A stretch of DNA of 24,987 bases from BRH-c54 sp036567945 (GTDB taxonomy: Bacteria; Bacteroidota; Bacteroidia; Flavobacteriales_E; Vicingaceae), in contig DATCTM010000045.1 of NCBI GenBank assembly GCA_036567945.1, positions 1 to 24,987 on the forward strand, read 5' to 3'. Positions 8,177 through 15,638 of this stretch are shown here, in pieces (the first letter of the stretch is position 1; each line of letters opens with the position of its first letter). Below the pieces are notes generated by a model that did not search any database, had not been told where the DNA came from, and saw only the letters and a program-made list of their open reading frames with translations. Made by a program: the position numbers and the translations under genes.

Positions 8177-8950
8177 ATGATGCAAGAAAAATTAAAAGCC
8201 TTTGAACGTTTGTTAACCATTATGGATGAACTGAGAGAAAAATGTCCGTGGGATAAAAAACAAACCATGCAAAGTCTTCGTCACCTAACGATTGAAGAAA
8301 CCTATGAACTTACCGATGCCATTTTGGATAATGATATGGAAGAAATCAAAAAAGAGTTGGGCGATTTAATGTTGCATCTTGTTTTTTATGCTAAAATTGG
8401 TTCAGAAACGAATGATTTTGATATGGCAGATGTGTTAAATGGTGTTTGTGAGAAATTAATTCATCGTCACCCTCATATTTATGGCGATGTAACTGTTAAA
8501 GATGAAGAAGAAGTAAAATCCAATTGGGAGAAATTAAAACTGAAAGAAGGTAAAACTTCTGTGTTGGAAGGCGTGCCCAAATCACTTCCGGCATTAATAA
8601 AATGCATAAGAATACAGGATAAAGCCAGAGGAGTAGGTTTTGATTGGGATAACAAAGAGCAAGTTTGGGAAAAAGTAAAAGAAGAAATGGAGGAGCTTAA
8701 AGAGGAGGTGGACGCTCAAAACCAAGAACGCATTGAAGCAGAATATGGCGACTTACTTTTTGCAGTAGTGAATTATGGAAGATTCTTGAATATCAATCCC
8801 GAAGATGCCTTGGAAAAAACCAATAAAAAATTCATTAACCGTTTTCAATATTTAGAAACCGAAACTAAAAAAGAGGGTAAAACGCTAAGCGACATGACGC
8901 TGGAAGAAATGGATGTGTATTGGAATGCGTCTAAGAAGTTTTATGAGTAA
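8177..8950 (+). CDS. mazG: nucleoside triphosphate pyrophosphohydrolase MazG
   Basis: The 257-aa protein has two MazG helical domains. The N-terminal domain has CPWDKKQTMQSLRHLTIEETYEL and the metal-binding acidic set Glu40, Glu41, Glu44, Glu60 and Asp63 (EExxE...ExxD). The second has EEMEELKEEV and EAEYGDLLFAVVNYGRFL. It hydrolyses (d)NTPs to (d)NMPs plus pyrophosphate and helps clear abnormal nucleotides. Two ATG codons are adjacent (8177 and 8180) and either could be used. It is divergent from the PagL-like gene across a 48-bp gap. Confidence 0.96.
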   Translation: MMQEKLKAFERLLTIMDELREKCPWDKKQTMQSLRHLTIEETYELTDAILDNDMEEIKKELGDLMLHLVFYAKIGSETNDFDMADVLNGVCEKLIHRHPHIYGDVTVKDEEEVKSNWEKLKLKEGKTSVLEGVPKSLPALIKCIRIQDKARGVGFDWDNKEQVWEKVKEEMEELKEEVDAQNQERIEAEYGDLLFAVVNYGRFLNINPEDALEKTNKKFINRFQYLETETKKEGKTLSDMTLEEMDVYWNASKKFYE

Positions 8951-8973
8951 TTAATATATTTATATAAATTTAC

Positions 8974-9351
8974 ATGTTTAACTTTAAAAAGAGAAAAACT
9001 TTATACATTAGATTATATACAAATATTGTATTTATAAGAGATGTTGAAAGCAAAAAAGAATTAAAAAAAGAGGCTATTAAACCTTTTTCAAGCAGTAGAT
9101 TGTTATTTGCTGACTATGAACAAGGAGAAGAGTTTTTAATACAAACTATAAAAGAATTATTTGAAGGCGAACCAGTTTCTTCATTTAATATATTAATTCA
9201 ACCAATGGAGAAAATTGAAGGAGGTTTGTCTTCGGTTGAAAATAGAGCTTTAATGGATGTTGCTGAACATATAGGAGGAAGAAACATTGTTATTTATGAT
9301 AAAACCAATCTTTTAAGTGATAATATGGTGTTAGAAATGGTTAAAAAGTGA
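8974..9351 (+). CDS. small protein resembling a lone MreB actin subdomain
   Basis: This 125-aa soluble protein has no firm assignment. Read against MreB, it appears to match the N-terminal half of subdomain IA. TLYIRLYTNIVFI (9-21) sits where DLGTANTLIYV would be, EEFLIQTIKELF (52-63) resembles the helix before the second strand, and NILIQPM plus GGLSSVENRALMDVAEHIGG (about 72-102) resemble the MreB P-V-G-A-T-x-V-E-R-R-A segment. Subdomains IB, IIA and IIB are missing, as are the phosphate-1 glycine loop and the adenosine motif, so ATP-driven polymerisation is not expected. It follows mazG by 23 bp and overlaps the next gene by 4 nt. That it is a gene is fairly certain; the MreB relation is an inference from pattern alone. 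Confidence 0.75.
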   Translation: MFNFKKRKTLYIRLYTNIVFIRDVESKKELKKEAIKPFSSSRLLFADYEQGEEFLIQTIKELFEGEPVSSFNILIQPMEKIEGGLSSVENRALMDVAEHIGGRNIVIYDKTNLLSDNMVLEMVKK

Positions 9352-9776
9352 ACCGATATAAAAAAAACGACCGATTGTTGGTCAAAGAAAAACTTACTTA
9401 TGGGATTTTTGACATGGATAAAAATCAGAAAATTATTTTAGGAATATTAATAGGATTTATCCTTTTATTTAGTTTGTTTATTATAATAACCAAATCTGGT
9501 AAAGAAATGACAAATGAGAGAGTGTTAAATTATAAATATAATGGGATAGTGATTGAAAAATATAGAGATAAAAAAAATCACAATAATCTCACTATTAAAT
9601 TATCAACAGGAAAAAATGTTCCAACCTTTACGCTTGATATTTATCATGAGATTATGATAGGAGATAGTTTATATAAAAATAAAAACTCTTTGTATATGAA
9701 TGTTTTTAGAAATGATAATTTATATATTAAATTCAATCATTTAGAAGCAGAGAAAATAAATTATAGAGATGAGTAA
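9348..9776 (+). CDS. small single-pass membrane protein, function unknown
   Basis: The frame opens at GTG 9348, overlapping the previous stop as GTGA, and encodes 142 aa. An internal ATG at 9414 would give 120 aa and a more ordinary N-in membrane anchor. One transmembrane helix is visible at about residues 29-48 (IILGILIGFILLFSLFIII). It is followed by a ~90-residue lysine- and asparagine-rich soluble region, with GIVIEKYRDKKNH and a GDSLYKNKNSLYMNVFRND segment. That pattern is common in small uncharacterised Bacteroidota envelope proteins. The 4-nt overlap implies co-translation with the MreB-like mini-protein and perhaps a functional pair. I cannot assign a function. Confidence 0.7.
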   Translation: MNRYKKNDRLLVKEKLTYGIFDMDKNQKIILGILIGFILLFSLFIIITKSGKEMTNERVLNYKYNGIVIEKYRDKKNHNNLTIKLSTGKNVPTFTLDIYHEIMIGDSLYKNKNSLYMNVFRNDNLYIKFNHLEAEKINYRDE

Positions 9777-9886
9777 AAAAGCTTAATTATAGTGTGCCTC
9801 GGGACTGTTTTGTGGTAGTTTCCTGCTTTAACTCCGCTGAAAAAAAACGAAGATAGTTGATTTTGGTAGTGTTTATTTTGTTAAAT

Positions 9887-11749
9887 TCAATCAATATACA
9901 TTTTATACCATTCCTGAAAAGAAATAAGGGCGTAAATGAGTGCAGAATTATCTTCTTTACCTTGCAAATGAGCTTGAATAATACGTTCGATATGCATCAT
10001 TGAAAACCCATCGATTTGATGGAAAAAGTCTTTGTCGAGCAGTTCATTTATTTTTTCTTCAGAACTAAAAATACTTCTCAAAGGCATTCCGAAACCTGCT
10101 TTTCTTCGGTTGGTGATGTAGTTGGGTAAAGCAGTTTTGTAAGCATCTTTTAAAACAGCTTTGGTTTTTCCAAATTTATTGAGTTTGTAATTTCTTGGCA
10201 GGGCATAAGCCAACTCTATAATTCTGTAGTCTAAAAAAGGTACACGAGCTTCAATAGAATTTGCCATGGTCATTCTATCGAAATAAGCTACATTTTTTTG
10301 TAAGAAATTTTCGTGTTCAAAATCAGTAAAAGCATCAAACGGGTTTTGTTCTTCAGGAAAATAAGAAGAAAGTAAATCAATGGTTTTTTCTTTGTTGTTG
10401 CCAAAAATACTAGCTGCATTTTCAAAATCTCCGACAATGGTATAAATGCCAAATCGGTAATTAGGGTAGTTGTGGTATTTTCCCAATTTATGTAAATACC
10501 TTCTAAAAGCTTTAAACTTTCCTTTTCCTTGATCGAGATTAGCCAATACATGAGAAATTTTTACCGACAAAGGCATTTTGTGCAGCCAACCATCTATTAA
10601 TGCGAGTTGATGTCCGGCATAACCTAAAAAAAGTTCGTCAGCACCCATGCCCGATAAAATAACTTTTGAGTGTTTAGCTGCTTCTTGTGTAATTAGGTAA
10701 GAAGGAATTTGAGAGCCATCAGCAATTAAATCATCACTGTACTGAATGGTTGTTCTAATATTTTCAAGTGTGGTATTGTCGCTACCAATAGCAATCTTAG
10801 AAAGCGATAAGTTCCATTCGTTGGCTAATTTTTCGGCATAGTAATAATCAGAGGTAGTGCCTTCTTTTTTCAAATCTTCAGCAGCCTTTCCTGCACAATA
10901 ATGTTTAATATTAGTATTGTCTTTTAGGTAAGAGGCAATAATAGAAGAATCAATTCCACCGGATAGGAAAGTGCCAATAGGAACATCGGCAATTAATCTT
11001 TTTTCAACAGCATCTTGCATTAAGTTACGGAGTTCTTCTTGAGCTTCAGGATAAGAGATATTGCTATAATTACTTTGCTTTTTTGATTGCCAATAAGCAG
11101 TTGTTTCAAAAGTTCCCGAATTAATATCGAAAGTGCCAATATGAGCAGGGGGAAGTTTAAAAATGTTTTTAAACAAGGTTTCCGATTTCGGAGAATATTT
11201 GAAAACAAAATAATTCATTAGGTTTTCGGTATCTAGTTGAGGTTGAACTCCCGCTTTTATAATGGCTTTTATTTCTGATCCAAAAACCAAAGAGCTTTCA
11301 TTTTTATGAAAATACAAGGGCTTAACTCCTGCTCGGTCTCTCACTAAATAAAGTTGGTTGATGTTTTCATCTAAAATAGCAAAAGCAAAATCACCATTGA
11401 GCAAGTGAACGAAATCGATACCTTTAAGTAAATAGAGTTTTAACAATACTTCCGTATCAGAACTAGAGCTAAATTTTTCGTTTGCTAAATAAGTGGTTTT
11501 TAATTCCTGAAAATTGTACGTTTCACCATTATAAATTAAATGTACTTTACCATCGGAAGATGAAAAAGGTTGATTGCCGTTTTCCGAAAGGTCGATAATA
11601 CTTAGTCTGTTGTGACCCAAGCCTACATAGCGGCTATTGATTTCTTTTTCAATATTTCCGGTTGTATCAACACCTCGGTGGTGCAATGCATTTGTCATTG
11701 CCGATAAAGGAAGTTTTTTATTGGAAATATAGCCACTAATTCCACACAT
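9887..11749 (-). CDS. asnB: asparagine synthase (glutamine-hydrolysing)
   Basis: The 620-aa protein starts MCGISGY, so Cys2 is the class II glutaminase nucleophile. The N-terminal amidotransferase domain also shows LGHNRLSIIDLS and LIYNGETYN. The synthetase domain has the ATP-pyrophosphatase loop SGGIDSS at residues 263-269 and LSGMGADELFLGY. It makes asparagine from aspartate, ATP and glutamine-derived ammonia. The length fits the long AsnB group. Some members of this family act in surface-polysaccharide clusters, but no glycan genes are adjacent here, so a general biosynthetic role is more likely. It is divergent from the kelch-like gene and has no clear terminator downstream. Confidence 0.95.
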   Translation of the reverse strand: MCGISGYISNKKLPLSAMTNALHHRGVDTTGNIEKEINSRYVGLGHNRLSIIDLSENGNQPFSSSDGKVHLIYNGETYNFQELKTTYLANEKFSSSSDTEVLLKLYLLKGIDFVHLLNGDFAFAILDENINQLYLVRDRAGVKPLYFHKNESSLVFGSEIKAIIKAGVQPQLDTENLMNYFVFKYSPKSETLFKNIFKLPPAHIGTFDINSGTFETTAYWQSKKQSNYSNISYPEAQEELRNLMQDAVEKRLIADVPIGTFLSGGIDSSIIASYLKDNTNIKHYCAGKAAEDLKKEGTTSDYYYAEKLANEWNLSLSKIAIGSDNTTLENIRTTIQYSDDLIADGSQIPSYLITQEAAKHSKVILSGMGADELFLGYAGHQLALIDGWLHKMPLSVKISHVLANLDQGKGKFKAFRRYLHKLGKYHNYPNYRFGIYTIVGDFENAASIFGNNKEKTIDLLSSYFPEEQNPFDAFTDFEHENFLQKNVAYFDRMTMANSIEARVPFLDYRIIELAYALPRNYKLNKFGKTKAVLKDAYKTALPNYITNRRKAGFGMPLRSIFSSEEKINELLDKDFFHQIDGFSMMHIERIIQAHLQGKEDNSALIYALISFQEWYKMYID

Positions 11750-11770
11750 TTCAGTTGAATATTTTTTTAT

Positions 11771-11784
11771 GTAACAAATGTTAC
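11771..11784. promoter_or_regulatory. inverted repeat GTAACA-AA-TGTTAC
   Basis: A perfect 6-bp dyad with a 2-bp centre lies 22 bp upstream of the asnB start and 60 bp upstream of the kelch-gene start. Its size and symmetry suit a site for a dimeric regulator such as a CRP/FNR-type protein. No regulator is identified, and short AT-rich dyads do arise by chance. Confidence 0.35.
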
Positions 11785-11807
11785 CAAATTTTAGAAACTA
11801 GAGGGCT

Positions 11808-11815
11808 TACATTTG
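11808..11815 (+). promoter_or_regulatory. -7 box of the kelch/T9SS-cargo gene
   Basis: TACATTTG matches TAnnTTTG, and the implied start is near 11819, 25 bp before the ATG. There is no clear TTG at -33. The final TTG of the box is the first part of a perfect palindrome (11813-11828). Confidence 0.5.
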
Positions 11816-11828
11816 AATAATTATTCAA
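11813..11828. promoter_or_regulatory. 16-bp perfect palindrome at the kelch-gene promoter
   Basis: TTGAATAA followed by its reverse complement TTATTCAA, with no spacer, overlaps the end of the -7 box and the likely transcription start. It could be an operator or a 5'-end mRNA hairpin. It resembles the larger dyad at the fabH promoter. Confidence 0.4.
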
Positions 11829-11843
11829 CTAAACTACAATTAA

Positions 11844-13448
11844 ATGAAACATTTAAAGCTTACCACCTTCTTTTGGCTGTTTTTTTCGTTGGTATTAACA
11901 GCCCAAAATAATTTTAATTATTCCGTTCATTTAGATTCTGTAACCATTTCTAATTTGCCTGGAGTACACTCTTTTGCTTATGCTCAGCATGATGGTAAAT
12001 GGTTGGTGATAGGAGGGAGACTCGATGGTATTCACGCTCGACAGCCCTTTAATGCATTTCCTGAAAATCAAAACAATCAAAATATTTTAGTAATAGATCC
12101 TGTTAACCAGCAATATTGGTCGTCAAGTGTGTCAGCGTTACCAATTAATTTAAAAGAACAACTGCAATCAACTAATATGAATTTTTATCAGGATAATGAT
12201 ACCTTGTATATTATTGGAGGATATGCTTTTTCACCAACTGCCAACGATCATATTACTTTTCCGTATTTAGCATCGGTTCAGGTTTCAGACTTAATGAATG
12301 CAGTAATTAACAATGCATCTATTACTCCATATTTTAAACAAATCACCGACACAGCTTTTGCAGTTACAGGTGGGCAAATGGGAAAAATAGGTAACGAAAT
12401 TTATCTTATTGGTGGACATCGATTTGATGGAAGATACAACCCAATGAATAACCCTACTTTTGTCCAAAAATATACCAATCAAATAAGAAAGTTTGTGTTT
12501 AACAATTCGGGAACTCAACTAAGTTTTTCTAATTATTCAACCATTACAGATCCCATACATTTAAGAAGAAGAGATTATAATTTATTGCCTCAAATTTACC
12601 CTGATGGTAGTCATGGTTATACCATTTCGTCAGGCGTTTTTCAGATAAACGTAGATTTGCCATTTCTTTATCCTGTTGATATTACTGCTTCAGGACATAG
12701 CCCTATTACTTCATTTAATCAATATTTAAGTAATTATCACGGAGCAAAAGTTGCTTTGCACGATAGTATTAATAACGAAATGCACAATTTGTTTTTTGGA
12801 GGAATGAGTCAGTATTATTATCAAAATAATACACTTGTTCAGGATAATCAGGTGCCATTTGTAAAAACCATTAGTAGAATGAGTAGAGATTCCTCTGGTA
12901 ATTTACTTGAAGTTCAGTTACCAATAGAAATGCCAGGATATAGAGGTGCAGGTTCAGAGTTTTTTGTTAATAAAGACTTGCCTCACCACGAATCAAAAGT
13001 AATTAAGTTAGACGCTATTCAAGCAGATACCATTTTGTTGGGCTATATTTTTGGAGGGATTTTAAGTCCTACCATTAACCCATTTGCTAATAATGTAACT
13101 AATACCACTTCTGCCGATAATAAAATTTATAAAGTTTATTTAATTAAAGATACTCATCAAAGTGTGTATGAAATTAATGGTAAAAATCCTTATCAGGTAA
13201 ACCTATACCCTAATCCTGTAAATGATGTATTGAATGTTTCTTTTGAAATGGAGAGCCCATCACCGGTAGATTATTTTGTAACAGATATTAAAGGAGCTAT
13301 AGTGCAAGAAGGAAAGATTAAAGTTGTAAATGCAGGAGAAACGCATCATAAAATTAAACTCAACAAAATAAGTGGAGTCCAAACATTGTTTGTTACTTTT
13401 GTATTTGACGACAAGTTTTATGTAAGCAAGAAAGTAGTTAAAAATTAA
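11844..13448 (+). CDS. secreted kelch-like beta-propeller protein with T9SS sorting domain
   Basis: The 534-aa protein has a signal peptide (MKHLKLTTFFWLFFSLVLTAQ). The body has five blade-like strands ending in Gly-Gly or Gly-containing turns (WLVIGGRLDG, LYIIGGYAFS, IYLIGGHRFDG, NLFFGGMSQY, GYIFGGILS), the hallmark of kelch-type propellers. The last ~80 residues begin YPNPVNDVLNVSFE at residue 455 and end in basic FYVSKKVVKN. This is a type A C-terminal sorting domain for T9SS secretion, after which it is normally cleaved and the protein surface-attached or released. The ligand or enzymatic role is unknown. It is monocistronic by context. A T9SS component (PorW-like) is encoded further down the window. 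Confidence 0.9.
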   Translation: MKHLKLTTFFWLFFSLVLTAQNNFNYSVHLDSVTISNLPGVHSFAYAQHDGKWLVIGGRLDGIHARQPFNAFPENQNNQNILVIDPVNQQYWSSSVSALPINLKEQLQSTNMNFYQDNDTLYIIGGYAFSPTANDHITFPYLASVQVSDLMNAVINNASITPYFKQITDTAFAVTGGQMGKIGNEIYLIGGHRFDGRYNPMNNPTFVQKYTNQIRKFVFNNSGTQLSFSNYSTITDPIHLRRRDYNLLPQIYPDGSHGYTISSGVFQINVDLPFLYPVDITASGHSPITSFNQYLSNYHGAKVALHDSINNEMHNLFFGGMSQYYYQNNTLVQDNQVPFVKTISRMSRDSSGNLLEVQLPIEMPGYRGAGSEFFVNKDLPHHESKVIKLDAIQADTILLGYIFGGILSPTINPFANNVTNTTSADNKIYKVYLIKDTHQSVYEINGKNPYQVNLYPNPVNDVLNVSFEMESPSPVDYFVTDIKGAIVQEGKIKVVNAGETHHKIKLNKISGVQTLFVTFVFDDKFYVSKKVVKN

Positions 13449-13569
13449 CTTTTCTATTGCGGAAGGAATCACTATTTCGAATGACAGTTAAGTTTTGAAA
13501 GAGTTGTAAGCTGTTTTAAGACAGTGTGTAGTTCAATTTTGAACGGCATTTAAACTTTTTAATAAATAA

Positions 13570-13599
13570 TTGTATAATTCAAACTAATTTGTAAATTTG
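13570..13599 (+). promoter_or_regulatory. rpsP promoter, full Bacteroidota consensus
   Basis: TTG at 13570-13572, a 19-bp spacer, then TAAATTTG at 13592-13599. The box continues as TAAATTTGCAGCCC, identical over 14 bases to the rpsU promoter. The implied start is about 13603, giving a leader of about 57 nt. Confidence 0.8.
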
Positions 13600-13603
13600 C
13601 AGC

Positions 13604-13619
13604 CCCAATTTATTTTGGG
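13604..13619 (+). promoter_or_regulatory. hairpin at the 5' end of the rpsP transcript
   Basis: CCCAA (13604-13608) pairs with TTGGG (13615-13619) around a 6-nt loop, starting at the predicted first nucleotides of the mRNA. There is no T run, so it is not a terminator. It could protect the 5' end of the message or bind a ribosomal protein. Confidence 0.4.
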
Positions 13620-13659
13620 AGAACTAATTATTTATTTATCAATTTTTAAACATTAGAAA

Positions 13660-14226
13660 ATGTCTACAAAAATTAGATTACAACGTCACGGTAAAAAAAG
13701 ATATGCTTTTTTCCATGTTGTTGTAGCAGACGCAAGAGCCCCACGTGATGGGAAATTCATTGAAAAATTAGGTGTTTACAATCCAAACACTAACCCGGCA
13801 ACTATCGATATCGATTTTGATAGAGCATTGTATTGGGTAAAAACAGGTGCACAGCCAACAGATACTTGTCGTGCATTATTGTCTTACAAAGGAGTGCTTC
13901 ACAAAGATCACTTAGATAGAGGTGTGTTGAAAGGAGCTATGACTCAAGAACAAGCAAATAAGAAATTCGAAGCTTGGATGAAAGACAAAGAAGGTAAAAT
14001 TGAAGGTAAAAAAGATAGCCTTTCTAAATCTAAAGAAGAACAAGAAAAAGCTAGATTAAAAGCAGAGCAAGAAGCTAAAGATAAAAAAGCTGCTGAAATA
14101 GCTGCTAAAAATACTCCGGTTGAAGAAGCTCCTGTAGCTGAAGAAGCTGTAGAAGAAGCTACTGAAGCTCCTGCTGAAGAAGTAGCTGCTGAAGTAAAAG
14201 AAGAAAGAAGAAGCACCGGCAACTGA
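13660..14226 (+). CDS. rpsP: 30S ribosomal protein bS16 with frameshifted acidic tail
   Basis: The frame encodes 188 aa. Residues 1 to about 80 are a clear bS16 core (STKIRLQRHGKKRYAFFHVVVADARAPRDGKFIEKLG). It is followed by a helical Lys/Glu segment and a low-complexity Ala/Glu/Pro tail, as seen in many Bacteroidota S16 proteins. The frame ends abruptly in ...VKEERRSTGN at TGA 14224. The +1 frame continues the same composition (EEAPATEEAPVAEAKEEEAP...EEEKKED) to TAA 14291-14293, so the intact protein would be 210 aa and would end 9 bp before rimM. A one-base insertion or miscall lies near 14204-14206 in GAAGAAAGAAGAAGC. The core is unaffected, so the protein should still function. Confidence 0.93.
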   Translation: MSTKIRLQRHGKKRYAFFHVVVADARAPRDGKFIEKLGVYNPNTNPATIDIDFDRALYWVKTGAQPTDTCRALLSYKGVLHKDHLDRGVLKGAMTQEQANKKFEAWMKDKEGKIEGKKDSLSKSKEEQEKARLKAEQEAKDKKAAEIAAKNTPVEEAPVAEEAVEEATEAPAEEVAAEVKEERRSTGN

Positions 14227-14293
14227 AGAGGCTCCCGTAGCTGAAGCTAAAGAAGAAGAGGCTCCTGCTGAAGAAGAGAAAAAAGAAGATTAA
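14207..14293 (+). pseudogene. displaced C-terminal tail of rpsP (+1 frame)
   Basis: Reading one base ahead of the main frame from about 14207 gives GAAGAAGCACCGGCAACTGA and onward, encoding an uninterrupted Glu/Ala/Pro-rich continuation to TAA at 14291. Its composition is the same as the S16 tail before the break. This argues that both parts were one frame until a single-base change, or that the base call is wrong. Confidence 0.7.
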
Positions 14294-14302
14294 TAATTAT
14301 AC

Positions 14303-14842
14303 ATGAAAATAGAAGAAACCTTTTATTTAGGCTATACTTCTAAAGTGCATGGAAAAAATGGAGAATTGGTTGTAAAACTTGATGTTGATCAACCAAATGC
14401 TTACAAGAAATTGGAATCAGTTTTTATCCGAATAAACAAAATGGATAACCAACTGGTTCCTTTTTTTGTTACCAAAACAACCTTGCAAAATAACAATACT
14501 GTTGTTATAAAATTAGATGGTGTAGAAGAAGTTGATGAGGCTAAAAACCTTGTTGCTAAAGAAGTATATTTGCCTCTAAGTATGCTTCCGCCACTGAAAG
14601 GAAATAAGTTTTATTTCCACGAAGTAGTAGGTTTTGCTGTTGAAGATTTGCACAAAGGAAATTTAGGAATAATTAATCAGGTGTTGGACTATCCTCATCA
14701 GGCAGTGTTAGAAATTATTTCTCCTGATAATAAAGAAATTCTTATTCCTGTTAACGATGATTTTATTGTTGAAGTTAATCGCGAAAAACAACTAATCAAA
14801 ACAAATGCTCCCGAAGGCTTAATTGATATTTATTTGGAATAA
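14303..14842 (+). CDS. rimM: 16S rRNA processing protein RimM
   Basis: The 179-aa protein starts with the RimM barrel (YLGYTSKVHGKNGELVVKLDVD). After a VxxxEEVDEAKNLVAKEVYLPL segment, it has the PRC-barrel domain (FHEVVGFAVEDLHKGNLGIINQVLDYPHQAVLEI, then EILIPVNDDFIVEVN). RimM binds uS19 and assists maturation of the 30S head domain. Its place after rpsP is the widespread rpsP-rimM arrangement. The upstream spacing is 9 bp from the stop of the shifted rpsP tail, which supports that tail as the ancestral end. Confidence 0.95.
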   Translation: MKIEETFYLGYTSKVHGKNGELVVKLDVDQPNAYKKLESVFIRINKMDNQLVPFFVTKTTLQNNNTVVIKLDGVEEVDEAKNLVAKEVYLPLSMLPPLKGNKFYFHEVVGFAVEDLHKGNLGIINQVLDYPHQAVLEIISPDNKEILIPVNDDFIVEVNREKQLIKTNAPEGLIDIYLE

Positions 14843-14854
14843 ATTACCTTTGAG

Positions 14855-15565
14855 ATGAGTAGAGGGTTTCAATTCAAACAATTTTTTATAGAGCAGGATA
14901 AGTGTGCTATGAAAGTAGGTACTGACGGAGTATTGCTTGGTGCTTGGGCGAACATACAGGACGGAAGTGTGTTGGATATTGGTAGTGGAACAGGGTTGAT
15001 GGCTTTAATGGCAGCTCAAAGGAATTCAAATGTTGTGATAGATACTATTGATATTGAAGAAAATGCTTTTATTCAATCAACAATTAATATTGCTAATAGT
15101 AAATGGAACGATCGTGTTTTTGCTCATCATATAGCGTTGCAAGATTATGCTCCCGATAAAAAATACGATACCATAATTTCAAATCCACCATTTTTTAATA
15201 ATACTTATCAGCCTAAAGAACAGAAAAGGAATATTGCTAGACAGAATTCGCTACTTCCTTTTGAACAACTGGCTTTTCATGTTAATCGCTTGTTGAAATC
15301 GGAAGGTGTTTTTTCGGTCGTGTTACCAAAAGAAGCAGAACATTTTGTTGAGCTTGCAAAAAAATATTCATTGTATTTAAATAAGAAAATGAATGTTTTT
15401 CCCAATCCAAAAAAAGCTTGCAAACGAGTTTTGTTAGAGTTTTCGAGAAAGGAAGCTGTATTAGTGGTTGAAAATTTGACTATAGAGACTGATAAAAGGC
15501 ATGTTTATTCGTTTGATTATGAGTTGTTAACAAGTGATTTTTATCTTGAATTTAAGAGAGATTAA
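14855..15565 (+). CDS. trmN6: tRNA1(Val) adenine-37 N6-methyltransferase (TrmN6/YfiC type)
   Basis: The 236-aa protein starts FQFKQFFIEQDKCAMKVGTDGVLLGAW, a YfiC hallmark. It has the SAM-binding loop LDIGSGTGLMALM and the N6-adenine catalytic motif SNPPFF (NPPF). The E. coli enzyme methylates A37 of tRNA1(Val). It lies 12 bp after rimM, completing a translation-related unit rpsP-rimM-trmN6. The substrate is inferred from the family. Confidence 0.9.
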   Translation: MSRGFQFKQFFIEQDKCAMKVGTDGVLLGAWANIQDGSVLDIGSGTGLMALMAAQRNSNVVIDTIDIEENAFIQSTINIANSKWNDRVFAHHIALQDYAPDKKYDTIISNPPFFNNTYQPKEQKRNIARQNSLLPFEQLAFHVNRLLKSEGVFSVVLPKEAEHFVELAKKYSLYLNKKMNVFPNPKKACKRVLLEFSRKEAVLVVENLTIETDKRHVYSFDYELLTSDFYLEFKRD

Positions 15566-15605
15566 AAAATACACTTTATACTTTTTTTACAAAGAAATTA
15601 ATTCA

Positions 15606-15613
15606 TAACTTTG
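15606..15613 (+). promoter_or_regulatory. -7 box of the DUF177-rpmF unit
   Basis: TAACTTTG matches TAnnTTTG. At the -33 position there is only a T run (15582-15588), so it is a weaker match than the rpsU and rpsP promoters. The predicted start is about 15617, 22 nt before the GTG start. Confidence 0.5.
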
Positions 15614-15638
15614 TCCGCTTTCATTAATACTGAATTAA

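Noticed and set aside
8129..8185. Longer start for the PagL-like gene at ATG 8185
   Set aside because: It would place a second hydrophobic segment before a good signal peptide, overlap the mazG start, and lie upstream of the only -7 box.
13511..13544. Small dyads (CTGT/ACAG and GTTCAA/TTGAAC) after the kelch gene as a terminator
   Set aside because: The stems are 4-6 bp and no T run follows either one directly, so termination is not supported. They may be chance in AT-rich DNA.
13944..14222. Minus-strand 92-aa open frame rich in Ser and Ala opposite rpsP
   Set aside because: It is the antisense of the GAA/GCT repeat tail of S16. Its composition is fully explained by the opposite strand and it has no independent signals.
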